Of a stretch of 64,000 bases of DNA, positions 8,731-17,245 are shown in pieces. The stretch covers positions 1,922,001 to 1,986,000 of the forward strand of contig OY969422.1 of NCBI GenBank assembly GCA_963699215.1. Direction: 5' to 3'. The translations under genes were made by a program, and so were the position numbers. Below the pieces are notes generated by a model. It was not told the DNA's origin. It did no database searches and was given only the letters and a program-made list of their open reading frames with translations. The stretch comes from VRUE01 sp963699215 (GTDB taxonomy: Bacteria > Actinomycetota > Thermoleophilia > Solirubrobacterales > 70-9). Within the stretch, counting starts at the first letter, position 1, and the number at the start of each line of letters is the position of its first letter.

Positions 8731-10097
8731 TCGCGCCTGCGCGAGGGCTCGCCTTCGAGACGCTGCGGGCGACCTTCGAGCAGGACGCGCACAGCGAGCG
8801 CTTCTTTCGCGAGCAGGCCGACCGGCGCGGTCTGACGGGGCGCGATCGCGCCCAGGCGCAGCGGCTCGCCTTCGGCGCCGTACAGCGGCGCGGCACCGCC
8901 GACGCGGCGATCGAGCGGCTCGCCGAACGCTCGCCGCGCCTCCTCGACCCTGCGCCGCTGGCCGCCCTGCGCCTCGGTCTCTACGAGCTGCTGTTCGCCG
9001 ACGCGACCCCCGACCACGCCGCCGTCGACCAGGCGGTCGAGCTGGCCAAGGGGGCGGGTGCCGCCCACGCGGCGGGCCTGGTCAACGCGGTGCTGCGTCG
9101 CGCTGCTCGCGAACGGGAGGCGCTGACGTCGGCGCTGCTCGCCGACGACTCGACCCCGGAGCGCGCCGCGGTCGCCCACTCGGCGCCGCTTTGGCTGACG
9201 CAGATGTGGTGGCAGGAGCTGGGGGCCGATTCGGCCCGCGCGCTGCTCGCCGCCTGCAACGAGCCGGCCCAGCTGGCGCTGCGGCTGAACACGCTCCGCG
9301 TCGAGCGAGACGCGACGCTCGCCACCCTGCGCGAGGCGGGGATCGCCGCCCAAGCGGCCGCCGGCCCATGGCCGCTTGCCGCTGTCGAGACGATCGAGAT
9401 CGAGGGGCGCGCGGGGGCCGCGGTGCAGGAGCGGATCGCCGTGGGCGAGCTGACCCCGCAGAGCCGTGGCTCCGCCGCGGCGGTCGAGCTGCTCGACCCT
9501 CAGCCCGGCGAGAACGTCCTCGACCTCTGCGCCGGGCCGGGGATCAAGACGGGTCAGATCGCCGCTCGCATGGGGGACCGGGGCGAGACGATCTCGGTCG
9601 AGCAAGACCCGGACCGGGCGCTGGAAGTCGCCGAGCAGGCGCGCCGGCTCGGCCTGCGCAGCGTCACCGTGGTCGAGGCCGACGCCGGCGCCGCCGGGAT
9701 GGCGCCCGGCTTCGACCGCGTCCTGGTCGACCCACCCTGCTCCGACCTCGGCGCGCTGGCCTCGCGCCCCGATGCCCGCTGGCGCAAGTCGCCGCGGGCG
9801 ATCGAGCGCCTCGCCGAGCTGCAAGGCCGGATCCTGCTGCGCGGGCTGGAGGCGCTGCGGCCGGGGGGCGTCCTCGTCTACTCGACCTGCACGATCTCGC
9901 GCAGCGAGGGCGAGGGGGCGATCGCAGCGCTGGAGGAGCGGGCGGCAGCGGGCGAGGCGCCCGCCTTCTCGGTCGACGACCTCGGCGCCCGCGCGCCGGG
10001 CCTCGCCTCGCCTCACGACGCACGCTGCCTGCAGGTCAGGCCCGACCGCGATCGCACGACCGGGTTCTTCCTCTGCCGCCTGAGCAGGGATGATTGA
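8727..10097 (+). CDS. rsmB: 16S rRNA (cytosine967-C5)-methyltransferase
   Basis: A two-domain protein of 456 residues: an N-terminal NusB-like RNA-binding domain (VNAVLRRAAR near residue 115) and a C-terminal SAM-dependent m5C methyltransferase. SAM-binding LDLCAGPGIKT (about residue 266) and both functional cysteines, in DPPCSD and STCTISRSEG, are visible; the second is the expected catalytic nucleophile. The start is TTG, in a TTGA overlap with the fmt stop, consistent with coupling in the def-fmt-rsmB operon. Confidence 0.95.
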   Translation: MIAPARGLAFETLRATFEQDAHSERFFREQADRRGLTGRDRAQAQRLAFGAVQRRGTADAAIERLAERSPRLLDPAPLAALRLGLYELLFADATPDHAAVDQAVELAKGAGAAHAAGLVNAVLRRAAREREALTSALLADDSTPERAAVAHSAPLWLTQMWWQELGADSARALLAACNEPAQLALRLNTLRVERDATLATLREAGIAAQAAAGPWPLAAVETIEIEGRAGAAVQERIAVGELTPQSRGSAAAVELLDPQPGENVLDLCAGPGIKTGQIAARMGDRGETISVEQDPDRALEVAEQARRLGLRSVTVVEADAGAAGMAPGFDRVLVDPPCSDLGALASRPDARWRKSPRAIERLAELQGRILLRGLEALRPGGVLVYSTCTISRSEGEGAIAALEERAAAGEAPAFSVDDLGARAPGLASPHDARCLQVRPDRDRTTGFFLCRLSRDD

Positions 10098-10129
10098 CGC
10101 GGATGGACGCGAGGGCGCGGGCATAGGCG

Positions 10130-10342
10130 ATGCTGAAGCGAGCGAAATGCCCGAGCTGCAGCGAGCCCTGGCTGCGGCCGGCGCAGCTGCCCGGCCGCTT
10201 CCGCTGCGTGTACTGTCTGCGCCGCTTCGAGCTGGTCTCGCAGTGCCCGAACTGCGGCGAGCACCAGACGATCGCCAGGATGAGCACCACCGAGGACATG
10301 ACCTGCCAGACGTGCGGAGATTCGATGCTGAGGCCGATATGA
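10130..10342 (+). CDS. small double zinc-ribbon protein, function unknown
   Basis: A 70-residue protein with four CxxC pairs (CPSC, CVYC, CPNC, CQTC), enough to coordinate two zinc ions in two ribbons. The tail ends DSMLRPI. It lies between rsmB and rpe, and its stop overlaps the rpe ATG (ATGA), so it is almost certainly translated and co-expressed with them. No enzymatic motif is visible; a nucleic-acid or protein-binding role is plausible but not shown. I do not recognise a named family. Confidence 0.75.
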   Translation: MLKRAKCPSCSEPWLRPAQLPGRFRCVYCLRRFELVSQCPNCGEHQTIARMSTTEDMTCQTCGDSMLRPI

Positions 10343-11025
10343 GCGAGCGGATGACGGAGCTGCTGGGCGAGCGGCGGGTCGCGCCGTCGATCCTCTCGGC
10401 CGACTTCTCGAAGCTCGGCGCGCAGGTCGAAGAGGTGATGGCGGCCGGCGCGCGGGTGATCCACGTCGACGTGATGGATGGCCATTTCGTGCCGCCGATC
10501 ACGATCGGGCCGCTGGTCGCGGCGTCGATCGCCGACCAGGTGCACGCCGCCGGGGGCGCCGTCGACGTCCACCTGATGATCGAGGCGCCCGAGCGCCACA
10601 TCGAGGCCTTCGCGGCGGCGGGCGCCGACTCGATCACCTTCCACGAGGAGGCGACCCCGCACGCCAACCGCACCCTGGCGGCGATCCGCGAGCTGGGCTG
10701 CCTGGCGGGGATCGCGCTCAACCCCGGCACGCCGGCGGCGGCGCTCGCCGAGCTGCGCGGCCGCGCCGACATCGCCCTCTGCATGACGGTCAACCCCGGC
10801 TGGGGCGGCCAGGCCTTCATCGAGGGCTCGGTCGACAAGGTCGCCCGCCTAGCCTCGATCGTCGGCGAGGCGAGGATCGAGGTCGACGGCGGCATCGACG
10901 CGAGCACGGCCAAGCCGATCGCCGAAGCCGGTGCATCCCTCTTCGTCGCCGGCTCGGCGGTGTTCGGCGCCGCCGACCCAGCCGCCGCCTACGCCGAGAT
11001 CGCCGCAGCCGCAAGCGCAACCTGA
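10339..11025 (+). CDS. rpe: ribulose-phosphate 3-epimerase
   Basis: Interconverts ribulose-5-phosphate and xylulose-5-phosphate in the pentose phosphate pathway. The 228-residue TIM barrel has APSILSADF, VDVMDGHFVP (metal-binding His and catalytic Asp), HLMIEAPE, ALNPGTP, MTVNPGWGGQ and EVDGGID in the family order. The ATG at 10339 is chosen because it overlaps the stop of the zinc-ribbon gene; ATG 10351 is possible. It is the last gene of the priA-def-fmt-rsmB run and ends just before a long inverted repeat. Confidence 0.96.
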   Translation: MSERMTELLGERRVAPSILSADFSKLGAQVEEVMAAGARVIHVDVMDGHFVPPITIGPLVAASIADQVHAAGGAVDVHLMIEAPERHIEAFAAAGADSITFHEEATPHANRTLAAIRELGCLAGIALNPGTPAAALAELRGRADIALCMTVNPGWGGQAFIEGSVDKVARLASIVGEARIEVDGGIDASTAKPIAEAGASLFVAGSAVFGAADPAAAYAEIAAAASAT

Positions 11026-11038
11026 AGGTCGCTTGACC

Positions 11039-11087
11039 GACCCGTGATGCATCGAACCCCCATTAGGGGTTCGATGCATCACGGGTC
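11039..11087. terminator. perfect 22-bp inverted repeat at convergent junction (probable bidirectional terminator)
   Basis: Arms 11039-11060 and 11066-11087 are exact reverse complements (22 of 22) around a 5-base loop CATTA. They lie between the ends of rpe (+) and the antiporter gene (-), 13 bases after the rpe stop and 6 bases from the antiporter stop. The position fits a bidirectional terminator, but there is no clear T-run on either side and the stem is much longer than usual for intrinsic terminators. Confidence 0.7.
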
Positions 11088-11093
11088 TTGGCC

Positions 11094-12890
11094 TCAGCCT
11101 CTTGCTATGAGCGCGCCGATGACCTCCTGCCACCAAGAGCGCTCTGCCGGGTCGTCGCCGCTGCGCTGCGCGCGGCGCTCGCACCAGCGGGCGAGCGCCT
11201 GGCGCCCCCCGATCGCGACCACCTTCTCGGTCACCAGCGCGTAGCGCCCGTCGGCGAGGGCGGCGAGGGCGCTGGAGCGGTCGCGGCGACTGCGCAGCAC
11301 CGCGAGCACCGCGATCCCGTCGATCTCGCGCGGGGCCGAGGCGTCCTCGACGTCGCCGCCGGGCCGCACGGTGAACACCTGCGGGGCGCCGCGCGGCGGC
11401 AGCTGCGGGGGCGGCGGCGTTCCGACCGGCCCCTCGTGCCACAGTCGCGTCAGCCTCTCGACCTCCTCGCGCAGCTCGCCGCGGACGAGGATGTGCAGCT
11501 CGTCGCCCTCCCTCACCTCGGTCGAGCCGCGCGGCGGGATCGCGCGGCCGTCGCGGACGATCACGTTGACCAGCGCCTCGCGCGGCAGGCCCAGCTCGCG
11601 CACCAGATGGCCCGCCGCCGCGGCGCCCGGGCGCAGGCGGTAGGAGACGACGTCGCCGCCCATGCGGCGGATGCGTCCCGACTCGAGCAGGCGCCGGGGC
11701 AGCGCCGGCTCGTCGGTGGTCAGCCCGAGCCGTTTGGCCAGCGGCTCGAAGCTCGCCCCCTGGACCAGGGTCGAGGTGACGACGACGAAGAAGACGATCG
11801 AGAACAGCTCCTGCCCGCCGGCGACGCCGGCGACGACGGGAAAGGTCGCGAGCCAGATTGGCGTCGCTCCCCGCAGCCCCGCCCAGCCGAGCATCGCCCG
11901 CTCGCGCACCCCCAGCGGGGCGAAGAGCGTCGCGGCGAAGGCGGCGAGCGGGCGGGCGACCAGGATCAGCGCGGCGGAGAGCGCCAGGCCCTCCAGGGCG
12001 ACGCCGCCGAGCGTGCTGGGGAAGACGAGCAGGCCGAGCAGGATGAAGAGGCCGATCTGGGCGACCCAGCCGACCCCCTCGTGGAAGGCGACGATCGTGC
12101 GCTTCCCCGGCACGCGGCTCGAGCCCAGGGCCAGGGCGGTCAGGTAGGTGGCGAGCAGGCCGGAGCCGTGGGCGACCTCGGCCAGCCCGTAGGCGAGCCC
12201 GGCGATCGCGATCGTCGCCACCGGGTAGATGCCGTCGGTCGGCAGCCGCACCCTGCTCAGGGCGGCGACCGCCAGGCGTCCCAGCAGCAGCCCGATCGCG
12301 GTTCCCAGCGCCAGTTTGAGGACGAGCAGGCCGGCCATGTCGGCGAGCCCGTAGTCCGGCTGCTGGATCCAGTCGATGAAGCCGATCACCAGCAGCAGCG
12401 CCACCGGGTCGTTCATCCCGGACTCGCCCTCGAGCGAGCGGGCCAGCCGCTTCTCCAGGGTCGAGCGGCGCAGGACGGCGAAGATCGCGGCGGAGTCGGT
12501 GGCGGCGATCGCGGCGCCGACAAGCATCCCCTCCAGGGTGCTGAGGCCGAAGATCCACTGCGCGGCGAGGCCGGCGAGGACCGCCGTGGCCACCGTGCCC
12601 ACGGTGGCCAGCGAGGCGGCCGTCGCCAGCACTGGCCGGATCTCCGACCAGCCGGCGGTCAGACCGCCCTCGAAGAGGATCAGGACCAGGGCGATCGTGC
12701 CGAGCGTCCGCGCTAGCTCCATGTCGTCGAACTCGATGCCGCCGATCCCCTCCGAGCCGGCCAGCATGCCGAGGCCGAGGAAGAGGAGCAGGCCGGGAAT
12801 GCGCACGCGGTCGGCGAGCAGGGCCCCCACGATGCCCGCCGCGAGCAGGGCGCCGGTGACGAGGATCAGCTCGGCGTCATGTCCTGCCAT
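11094..12890 (-). CDS. potassium/proton antiporter, NhaP2/CPA1 family with TrkA-C domain
   Basis: A 598-residue integral membrane protein. About twelve hydrophobic segments span residues 5-390, with AATDSAAIFAVL and GESGMNDPVALLLV, the acidic transmembrane motifs of cation/proton antiporters. A cytosolic RCK_C (TrkA-C) domain follows (LPREALVNVIVRDGRAIPPRG), then a proline-rich linker and a C-terminal domain of about 100 residues that I do not recognise. This layout matches NhaP2/CvrA proteins that export potassium or other cations in exchange for protons. The ion preference cannot be read from sequence. It converges with rpe. Confidence 0.88.
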   Translation of the reverse strand: MAGHDAELILVTGALLAAGIVGALLADRVRIPGLLLFLGLGMLAGSEGIGGIEFDDMELARTLGTIALVLILFEGGLTAGWSEIRPVLATAASLATVGTVATAVLAGLAAQWIFGLSTLEGMLVGAAIAATDSAAIFAVLRRSTLEKRLARSLEGESGMNDPVALLLVIGFIDWIQQPDYGLADMAGLLVLKLALGTAIGLLLGRLAVAALSRVRLPTDGIYPVATIAIAGLAYGLAEVAHGSGLLATYLTALALGSSRVPGKRTIVAFHEGVGWVAQIGLFILLGLLVFPSTLGGVALEGLALSAALILVARPLAAFAATLFAPLGVRERAMLGWAGLRGATPIWLATFPVVAGVAGGQELFSIVFFVVVTSTLVQGASFEPLAKRLGLTTDEPALPRRLLESGRIRRMGGDVVSYRLRPGAAAAGHLVRELGLPREALVNVIVRDGRAIPPRGSTEVREGDELHILVRGELREEVERLTRLWHEGPVGTPPPPQLPPRGAPQVFTVRPGGDVEDASAPREIDGIAVLAVLRSRRDRSSALAALADGRYALVTEKVVAIGGRQALARWCERRAQRSGDDPAERSWWQEVIGALIARG

Positions 12891-12910
12891 CGGGCGACCC
12901 TATTGGACCG

Positions 12911-14323
12911 CTACACCGACTCGTCGATGGCCGCCAACCGCGCCTCCAGCTCCTCGGCGGAGCCGGCCTCCGGCACGTCCTCGGCCCGCTCGTGCGGCGA
13001 GCGGTAGATCAGGCAGAGCAGAGCGAAGAGCAGGCCGGCGGCGAGCGCGAAGCCGATCTCGACCCGGCGGAACTCGTCGCCGACCAGCGGCAGGAAGTTC
13101 CAGGCGACGAAGGCGGTGGCGCAGGCGACCCAGCGGACCGAGGCACGGCGCACCTGGCCCTGCGCGATGCATGCCTGGTTGACCGTGACCGAGGAGAGGT
13201 AGAGGCCCATGCCGAGCGTCACCAGGAGCAACCCCACCCGGTCGTACTCGAACTTCTTGCTGAAGGCGAGCTGCATCAGCTGCGGGCCGGCGATCAGCAC
13301 GGCAAGCGCGGTGATCGCGGTGAAGGCGGCGACGGCGAGCAGGACCATCCGCACCGAGCGGTGGAACTCGCGCTCGCTGTCCTCGGCATCGCTGGTGTGG
13401 AGGCTGGTCAGGTGGGGGAGGATGCTGGTCGAGACCGCCTGGAAGAGCTGCAGGGGCGCCCGCGCGATCATCAGCACGTTGAAGATGAAGCCCGCCGCCG
13501 CGGCGCCCTGCAGGCCGCGGGCGATCAACGGGCCGGCGTTGAGGAAGGCCTGTTCGCTGAGCATGATCAGCAGCACCGCGACGGCGAAGCCGGTTCCGTG
13601 GCGCATCGAGAACTCGCTGCTGTCCGCGGTCTTCTCCGCCTCGCGTCCGCGGGTGCCGGATTCGTCCCGGCGGCCCTTCGCCCGCCAGAGGAAGGCGACC
13701 GGGACGATCAGCAGGCTCAGCGAGGGGGCGGCGACGATGCCGATCGCCACCGCCGACTGGCCGCTGAGCAGGCCGACCGCGACCAGTACCGCGAAGAGGG
13801 TGCGGAAGACCGACTCGCTGAGGATCATCGAGGCGAAGAGGCCGAAGTTGCGCACCCCCGCCAGGTAGCCGCGGGCGAAGTAGCTCGCGGCGTAGAAGAG
13901 GACCGCGGAGAAGAAGACCCAGTAGAGAGTTTCGTTGCCCTCCAGGAGGCCGTCCTGGAGCGGCCCTCGCAGCGCCAGCGCGAGGACGGCGAAGATCATC
14001 GCCAGGCCGATCTGGATGCGCGCGGCGACCCGCATCGGCTCGCCGAGCGACTCGCCCTTGACCCGGTGTTCGGAGATGTGCCTGGAGAGCAGCTGTTCGA
14101 CCGGCCGGTAGAGGGTGGAGATGGTGATGAAGACGGCCGACCAGAGCACCGTGATCTGTCCGTAGTCGGGCTTGGAGAGGACGTGCGAGGCGATGAAGAA
14201 GTAGACGTAGGTGATGACGCCGGTCAGGCCGACGCCGATCGCGAAGAAGCTGGCCGTCTTGCCGTAGTCGGTCGAGCTGACGCCGCCGCCGGTCGCGGCG
14301 CCACCTGTCTCCTCGGCTGCCAT
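12911..14323 (-). CDS. polysaccharide/lipid-linked oligosaccharide flippase (MOP/MATE superfamily)
   Basis: A 470-residue membrane protein with 12-14 predicted transmembrane segments, starting DYGKTASFFAIGVGLTGVI and containing the paired six-helix pattern of Wzx/MurJ-type flippases. Basic or charged loops (RAKGRRDESGTRGRE around residue 240) separate the halves, and the C-terminal tail is acidic. The start ATG at 14323 overlaps by one base the stop of the upstream glycosyltransferase gene (TGATG), so the two are coupled. A joint role in assembling and flipping a surface glycan is likely. The transported substrate is unknown. Confidence 0.8.
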   Translation of the reverse strand: MAAEETGGAATGGGVSSTDYGKTASFFAIGVGLTGVITYVYFFIASHVLSKPDYGQITVLWSAVFITISTLYRPVEQLLSRHISEHRVKGESLGEPMRVAARIQIGLAMIFAVLALALRGPLQDGLLEGNETLYWVFFSAVLFYAASYFARGYLAGVRNFGLFASMILSESVFRTLFAVLVAVGLLSGQSAVAIGIVAAPSLSLLIVPVAFLWRAKGRRDESGTRGREAEKTADSSEFSMRHGTGFAVAVLLIMLSEQAFLNAGPLIARGLQGAAAAGFIFNVLMIARAPLQLFQAVSTSILPHLTSLHTSDAEDSEREFHRSVRMVLLAVAAFTAITALAVLIAGPQLMQLAFSKKFEYDRVGLLLVTLGMGLYLSSVTVNQACIAQGQVRRASVRWVACATAFVAWNFLPLVGDEFRRVEIGFALAAGLLFALLCLIYRSPHERAEDVPEAGSAEELEARLAAIDESV

Positions 14324-15306
14324 CAGTCGCGCTTGCCGCGCTCGTAGTGGGACGGCTCGACCTCGAGCGAGAGCTCGACCCGCCGCACCCGCTCGAAGAC
14401 GCGCTGCGTCATCACCCGCTGGCTGGCGAGCAGGTCGCCGATCACGCCCAGCGCCAGCAGTTGCAGCGCGGTGATGAAGAGCACCGCGCCGAGGATCAGC
14501 GACTGGATGTGGCCGCTGCTGTCGCCGTTGACGATCCAGTCGATCAGGAAGGGCATCCAGGCCGCCAGCGCCAGCACGGCGACGACGACGCTGGCGCTGG
14601 CGAAGACCCGCAGCGGCTCGTAGCGGGCGTAGATGCGCAGGATCGAGAGCGCGTTGCGCCGCACGTACGCCCCGGTGGAGGCGAAGAGGCGCGACTCGCG
14701 CGTCTGCGGGTTGGTCGCGATCTCGACCTGGTCGACGGCGATCAGCATCTTGCCGGCCTGGATCAGGCTCTCCAGCGTGTAGGTGAAGTTGTCGGTGACG
14801 AGCAGGCCGAGCGCCGCCTCGCGGTTGTAGGCGCGGAAGCCCGAGGTCGTGTCGGCGATCGCCGTTCCCGAGAGCCTGCGCACGACCCAGCTGCCGATCC
14901 GCTGCAGCGCCTTCTTCGGGCCGGAGAAGTGCTCGATCGTGGCGACGCGGCGGTCGCCGACGACCATGTCGGCCTCGCCGGCGAGGATCGGCGCGATCAG
15001 CTTCGGCACGTCGGCGCCGCTGTACTGGTTGTCGGCGTCGGTGTTGACGACGAGGTCGGCGCCGAGCTTGAGGCAAGCATCGAGCCCGGCCTGGAAGGCG
15101 GCCGCCAGGCCCCTGTTGTTGGTCAGGCGGACGATGTGCTCGACCCCGCACTCGCGCGCGACCTCGACCGTGCGGTCGGTGGAGCCGTCGTCGATCACCA
15201 GCAGCTCGACCTCGTCGATGCCGTCGATCCGGCGCGGCAGAGCCGCGATCGTCTCCGGCAGCGTCGCCTCCTCGTTCAGGCAGGGGATTTGGACGATCAG
15301 CTTCAT
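14323..15306 (-). CDS. family 2 glycosyltransferase (dolichol-phosphate-mannose synthase-like) with C-terminal membrane segments
   Basis: The 327-residue protein starts at MKLIVQIPCLNEE, the classical GT-A entry, and shows VIDDGSTDRT (about residue 38), NTDADNQYSG (DxD metal site) and GDRR further on. Two hydrophobic helices near residues 235-260 and 270-300 anchor it in the membrane, as in GtrB/DPM1-like enzymes that load a sugar onto a polyprenyl phosphate. I set the start at 15306 because the upstream in-frame extension lies inside the palindromic repeat region and lacks conserved features. It is followed by the flippase gene. Confidence 0.85.
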   Translation of the reverse strand: MKLIVQIPCLNEEATLPETIAALPRRIDGIDEVELLVIDDGSTDRTVEVARECGVEHIVRLTNNRGLAAAFQAGLDACLKLGADLVVNTDADNQYSGADVPKLIAPILAGEADMVVGDRRVATIEHFSGPKKALQRIGSWVVRRLSGTAIADTTSGFRAYNREAALGLLVTDNFTYTLESLIQAGKMLIAVDQVEIATNPQTRESRLFASTGAYVRRNALSILRIYARYEPLRVFASASVVVAVLALAAWMPFLIDWIVNGDSSGHIQSLILGAVLFITALQLLALGVIGDLLASQRVMTQRVFERVRRVELSLEVEPSHYERGKRD

Positions 15307-15364
15307 GGTTGGCGGGTCAGGGTATCCGTGGGCGCGGCGTGGGAGGACGGGTGTCCCCGGTGGG

Positions 15365-15499
15365 CATGCAGAAGGAAGAGATGGGGCATCCCTCCGCTTG
15401 CTGGGTTTTTCGCGTAAGACTTGCGAGCCGTCCGAGGGCGTCGGTGGCGCGAAAAACAGGACGCCGCGCACTCCGGGGCACTCCATCCCTTCCTGCATG
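15365..15499. repeat. palindromic interspersed repeat, copy 1 (GT/ribD intergenic)
   Basis: Outer imperfect inverted arms (about 15365-15386 and 15479-15499, catgcag...gatgg type) enclose a perfect inner pair, GTTTTTCGCG at 15405-15414 and CGCGAAAAAC at 15448-15457. Two blocks recur exactly in the recG copy on the opposite strand: CCGCTTGCTGGGTTTTTCGC (15394-15413) and GCGAAAAACAGGACGCCGC (15449-15467), with similar spacing (35 versus 37 bases). It fills most of the divergent region between the glycosyltransferase gene and ribD, so both promoters probably lie around or in it. Confidence 0.85.
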
Positions 15500-15517
15500 G
15501 TGCCCCCGCGAGGTACC

Positions 15518-15535
15518 ATTGACTGACTCGTCAAT
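15518..15535. promoter_or_regulatory. short inverted repeat immediately upstream of the ribD start
   Basis: ATTGAC at 15518-15523 and GTCAAT at 15530-15535 form a perfect 6-bp dyad with a 6-base spacer, ending four bases before the ribD ATG. It could be an operator or an mRNA hairpin hiding the start. TTGACT within it also resembles a -35 hexamer, but no matching -10 fits before the start codon. No FMN riboswitch consensus is visible upstream. Confidence 0.4.
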
Positions 15536-15539
15536 CAAT

Positions 15540-16637
15540 ATGACCGCCTCGCTTACAGCCCAGGACCGAGTGCACCTGAGGCGAGCGCTTGAGCTTGCTG
15601 AGGGTGGACGCGGGAAAGTGAGCCCCAATCCGCTTGTCGGGGCGGTGATCGTGCGCGATGGCGAGATTATTGGCGAGGGGTTTCATGCGGAATTGGGCGA
15701 TCTGCATGCTGAGCGGGCGGCGCTGGAGGATTGCCGCAAGAGGGGGGAGGACCCCGCCGGGGCGACCATGTACGTGACTCTGGAGCCGTGCGCGCACCAG
15801 GGGCGGCAGCCGCCCTGCACCGAGGCGATTCTGGAGGCCGGGATCGCGCGGGTGACGATCGCGTCCGACGATCCCAGCGAGAAGGCTGCGGGCCGCGGCC
15901 CCGGCATCCTGCGCGACGGTGGGGTCGAGGTCGAGTTCGCCGCCGGCGAGGAGGCGACCGCCGCGCGGCTGCTCAACCAGCCCTTCCGCAAGCAGGCGCG
16001 CACCGGCCTGCCCCTGGTGACGCTGAAGCTGGCGATCTCGCTGGACGGGCAGACGGAGACCGCCCCCGGCGACTCGCCCTGGATCTCGAGCGCCGAGAGC
16101 CAGGGGCTCGTCCATCGCTGGCGCGCCGAAGCGGACGCGATCGCGGTCGGCATCGGCACGGTCCTGGCTGACGACCCGCTGCTCACCGCCCGCCCTTCGC
16201 GGTCGCATTTGTCCCCGCATAGCGGAGAGAAGTACGACATCGAGGCGGTGCGGCAGCCGGTTCGCGTCGTCTTTGACCGTCAGGCGCGGCTGCCGCTCGA
16301 CTCGCAACTGCTGCGCACGCTTGACGTGTCGCCGGTGCTCGTCGTGGCCGCTCCCGATGCCGATCCCTCACATGCGATCGCGCTGCGCGAAGCGGGGGTC
16401 GAGGTCCTCGTCGCCGACGGCATCGAGCCGGCCCTCGCCGAGCTCGGTCGGCGCAACGTCACCAGTCTCTTCCTGGAGGGCGGTCGGACTCTTGCCGCCG
16501 CCTTCATTTCTGCCGGCCAGGTCGACGAGTCGCGCGTCTTCGTCGCCCCGGTCCTGCTCGGCGGCGGCAAGCGCGTGGACGCGTTGGACCCGGCCGCCGG
16601 GGACACGCTGATCGAGACCCGCTTCAAGGAGTGGTGA
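15540..16637 (+). CDS. ribD: bifunctional diaminohydroxyphosphoribosylaminopyrimidine deaminase / reductase
   Basis: Carries out the second and third steps of riboflavin synthesis from the GTP cyclohydrolase II product. The N-terminal deaminase has the zinc site HAE (LHAERAAL, about residue 50) and PCAHQGRQPPC (about residue 77). The C-terminal reductase shows TLKLAISLDGQT, a pyrophosphate-binding region and LEGGRTLAAAF. Total length is 365 residues, with an extra stretch of about 15 residues around residue 222 (SRSHLSPHSGEKY) compared with my recollection of the family. First gene of ribD-ribE-ribBA-ribH. Confidence 0.95.
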   Translation: MTASLTAQDRVHLRRALELAEGGRGKVSPNPLVGAVIVRDGEIIGEGFHAELGDLHAERAALEDCRKRGEDPAGATMYVTLEPCAHQGRQPPCTEAILEAGIARVTIASDDPSEKAAGRGPGILRDGGVEVEFAAGEEATAARLLNQPFRKQARTGLPLVTLKLAISLDGQTETAPGDSPWISSAESQGLVHRWRAEADAIAVGIGTVLADDPLLTARPSRSHLSPHSGEKYDIEAVRQPVRVVFDRQARLPLDSQLLRTLDVSPVLVVAAPDADPSHAIALREAGVEVLVADGIEPALAELGRRNVTSLFLEGGRTLAAAFISAGQVDESRVFVAPVLLGGGKRVDALDPAAGDTLIETRFKEW

Positions 16638-16639
16638 GG

Positions 16640-17245
16640 ATGTTCACCGGGCTGATCGCGGACGTGGGCAGGGTCGAGTCGGTCGAGGCGGGTGGCGACG
16701 GCGCGCGATTGCGAATCGCGACCTCGCTGGCCGGCGAGATCGAGCCAGGAGACTCGGTCGCGGTCAACGGCGTCTGCCTGACGGCGGCAGCCGTCGATGC
16801 GGGCGACTTCGAGACCGAGGCGATGAACCAGACGCTGACAGTGACCGCGCTGAGCGCTCTCGAGCCCGGCGACCGGGTCAACCTCGAGCTGGCGATGAAG
16901 GTGTCGGATCGCTTGGGTGGGCACATCGTCCAGGGCCATGTCGACGGGGTGGGGGAGGTCGCCTCGGTCGAGGAGGACGGCTTTGCAAGGCGGATGCGCG
17001 TCGCGCTCGCCCCGACCCTGATGCGCTACGCGATCGACAAGGGCTCGATCGCTCTCGACGGCGTCAGCCTCACCGCCGCGGCGGTCGGCGACGCTTGGCT
17101 TGAGGTGTCGCTGATCCCCGAGACGCTCGAGCGCACGAATCTGGGCGAAGCCGAGCCGGGGCGCAAGATCAACGTCGAGTGCGACCTGATTGCAAAGTAC
17201 GTGGAGCGGATCATGGGACCATTGGCCGGAAAGGAGCAGGCGTGA
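16640..17245 (+). CDS. ribE: riboflavin synthase alpha chain
   Basis: Dismutates two molecules of 6,7-dimethyl-8-ribityllumazine into riboflavin and the pyrimidinedione. The 201-residue protein has the internal duplication of the family: MFTGLIADVG at the start, VNGVCLTAA in the first barrel, GHIVQGHVDGVG at the junction, and the matching LDGVSLTAAAV in the second. The ATG at 16640 is chosen because MFTGLI is the invariant N-terminus; it lies two bases after the ribD stop. The end overlaps the GTG of ribBA. Confidence 0.96.
   Translation: MFTGLIADVGRVESVEAGGDGARLRIATSLAGEIEPGDSVAVNGVCLTAAAVDAGDFETEAMNQTLTVTALSALEPGDRVNLELAMKVSDRLGGHIVQGHVDGVGEVASVEEDGFARRMRVALAPTLMRYAIDKGSIALDGVSLTAAAVGDAWLEVSLIPETLERTNLGEAEPGRKINVECDLIAKYVERIMGPLAGKEQA

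Noticed and set aside
11044..11244. Short reading frame crossing the 22-bp palindrome
   Set aside because: It is a chance frame through the inverted repeat and the antisense of the antiporter gene.
12992..14347. Very long antisense reading frames opposite the flippase gene and several others
   Set aside because: High-GC coding DNA lacks stop codons in shadow frames; the translations are low-complexity and the other strand encodes clear families.
15307..15539. FMN riboswitch upstream of ribD
   Set aside because: None of the conserved FMN-aptamer segments is visible; the region is filled by the palindromic repeat.
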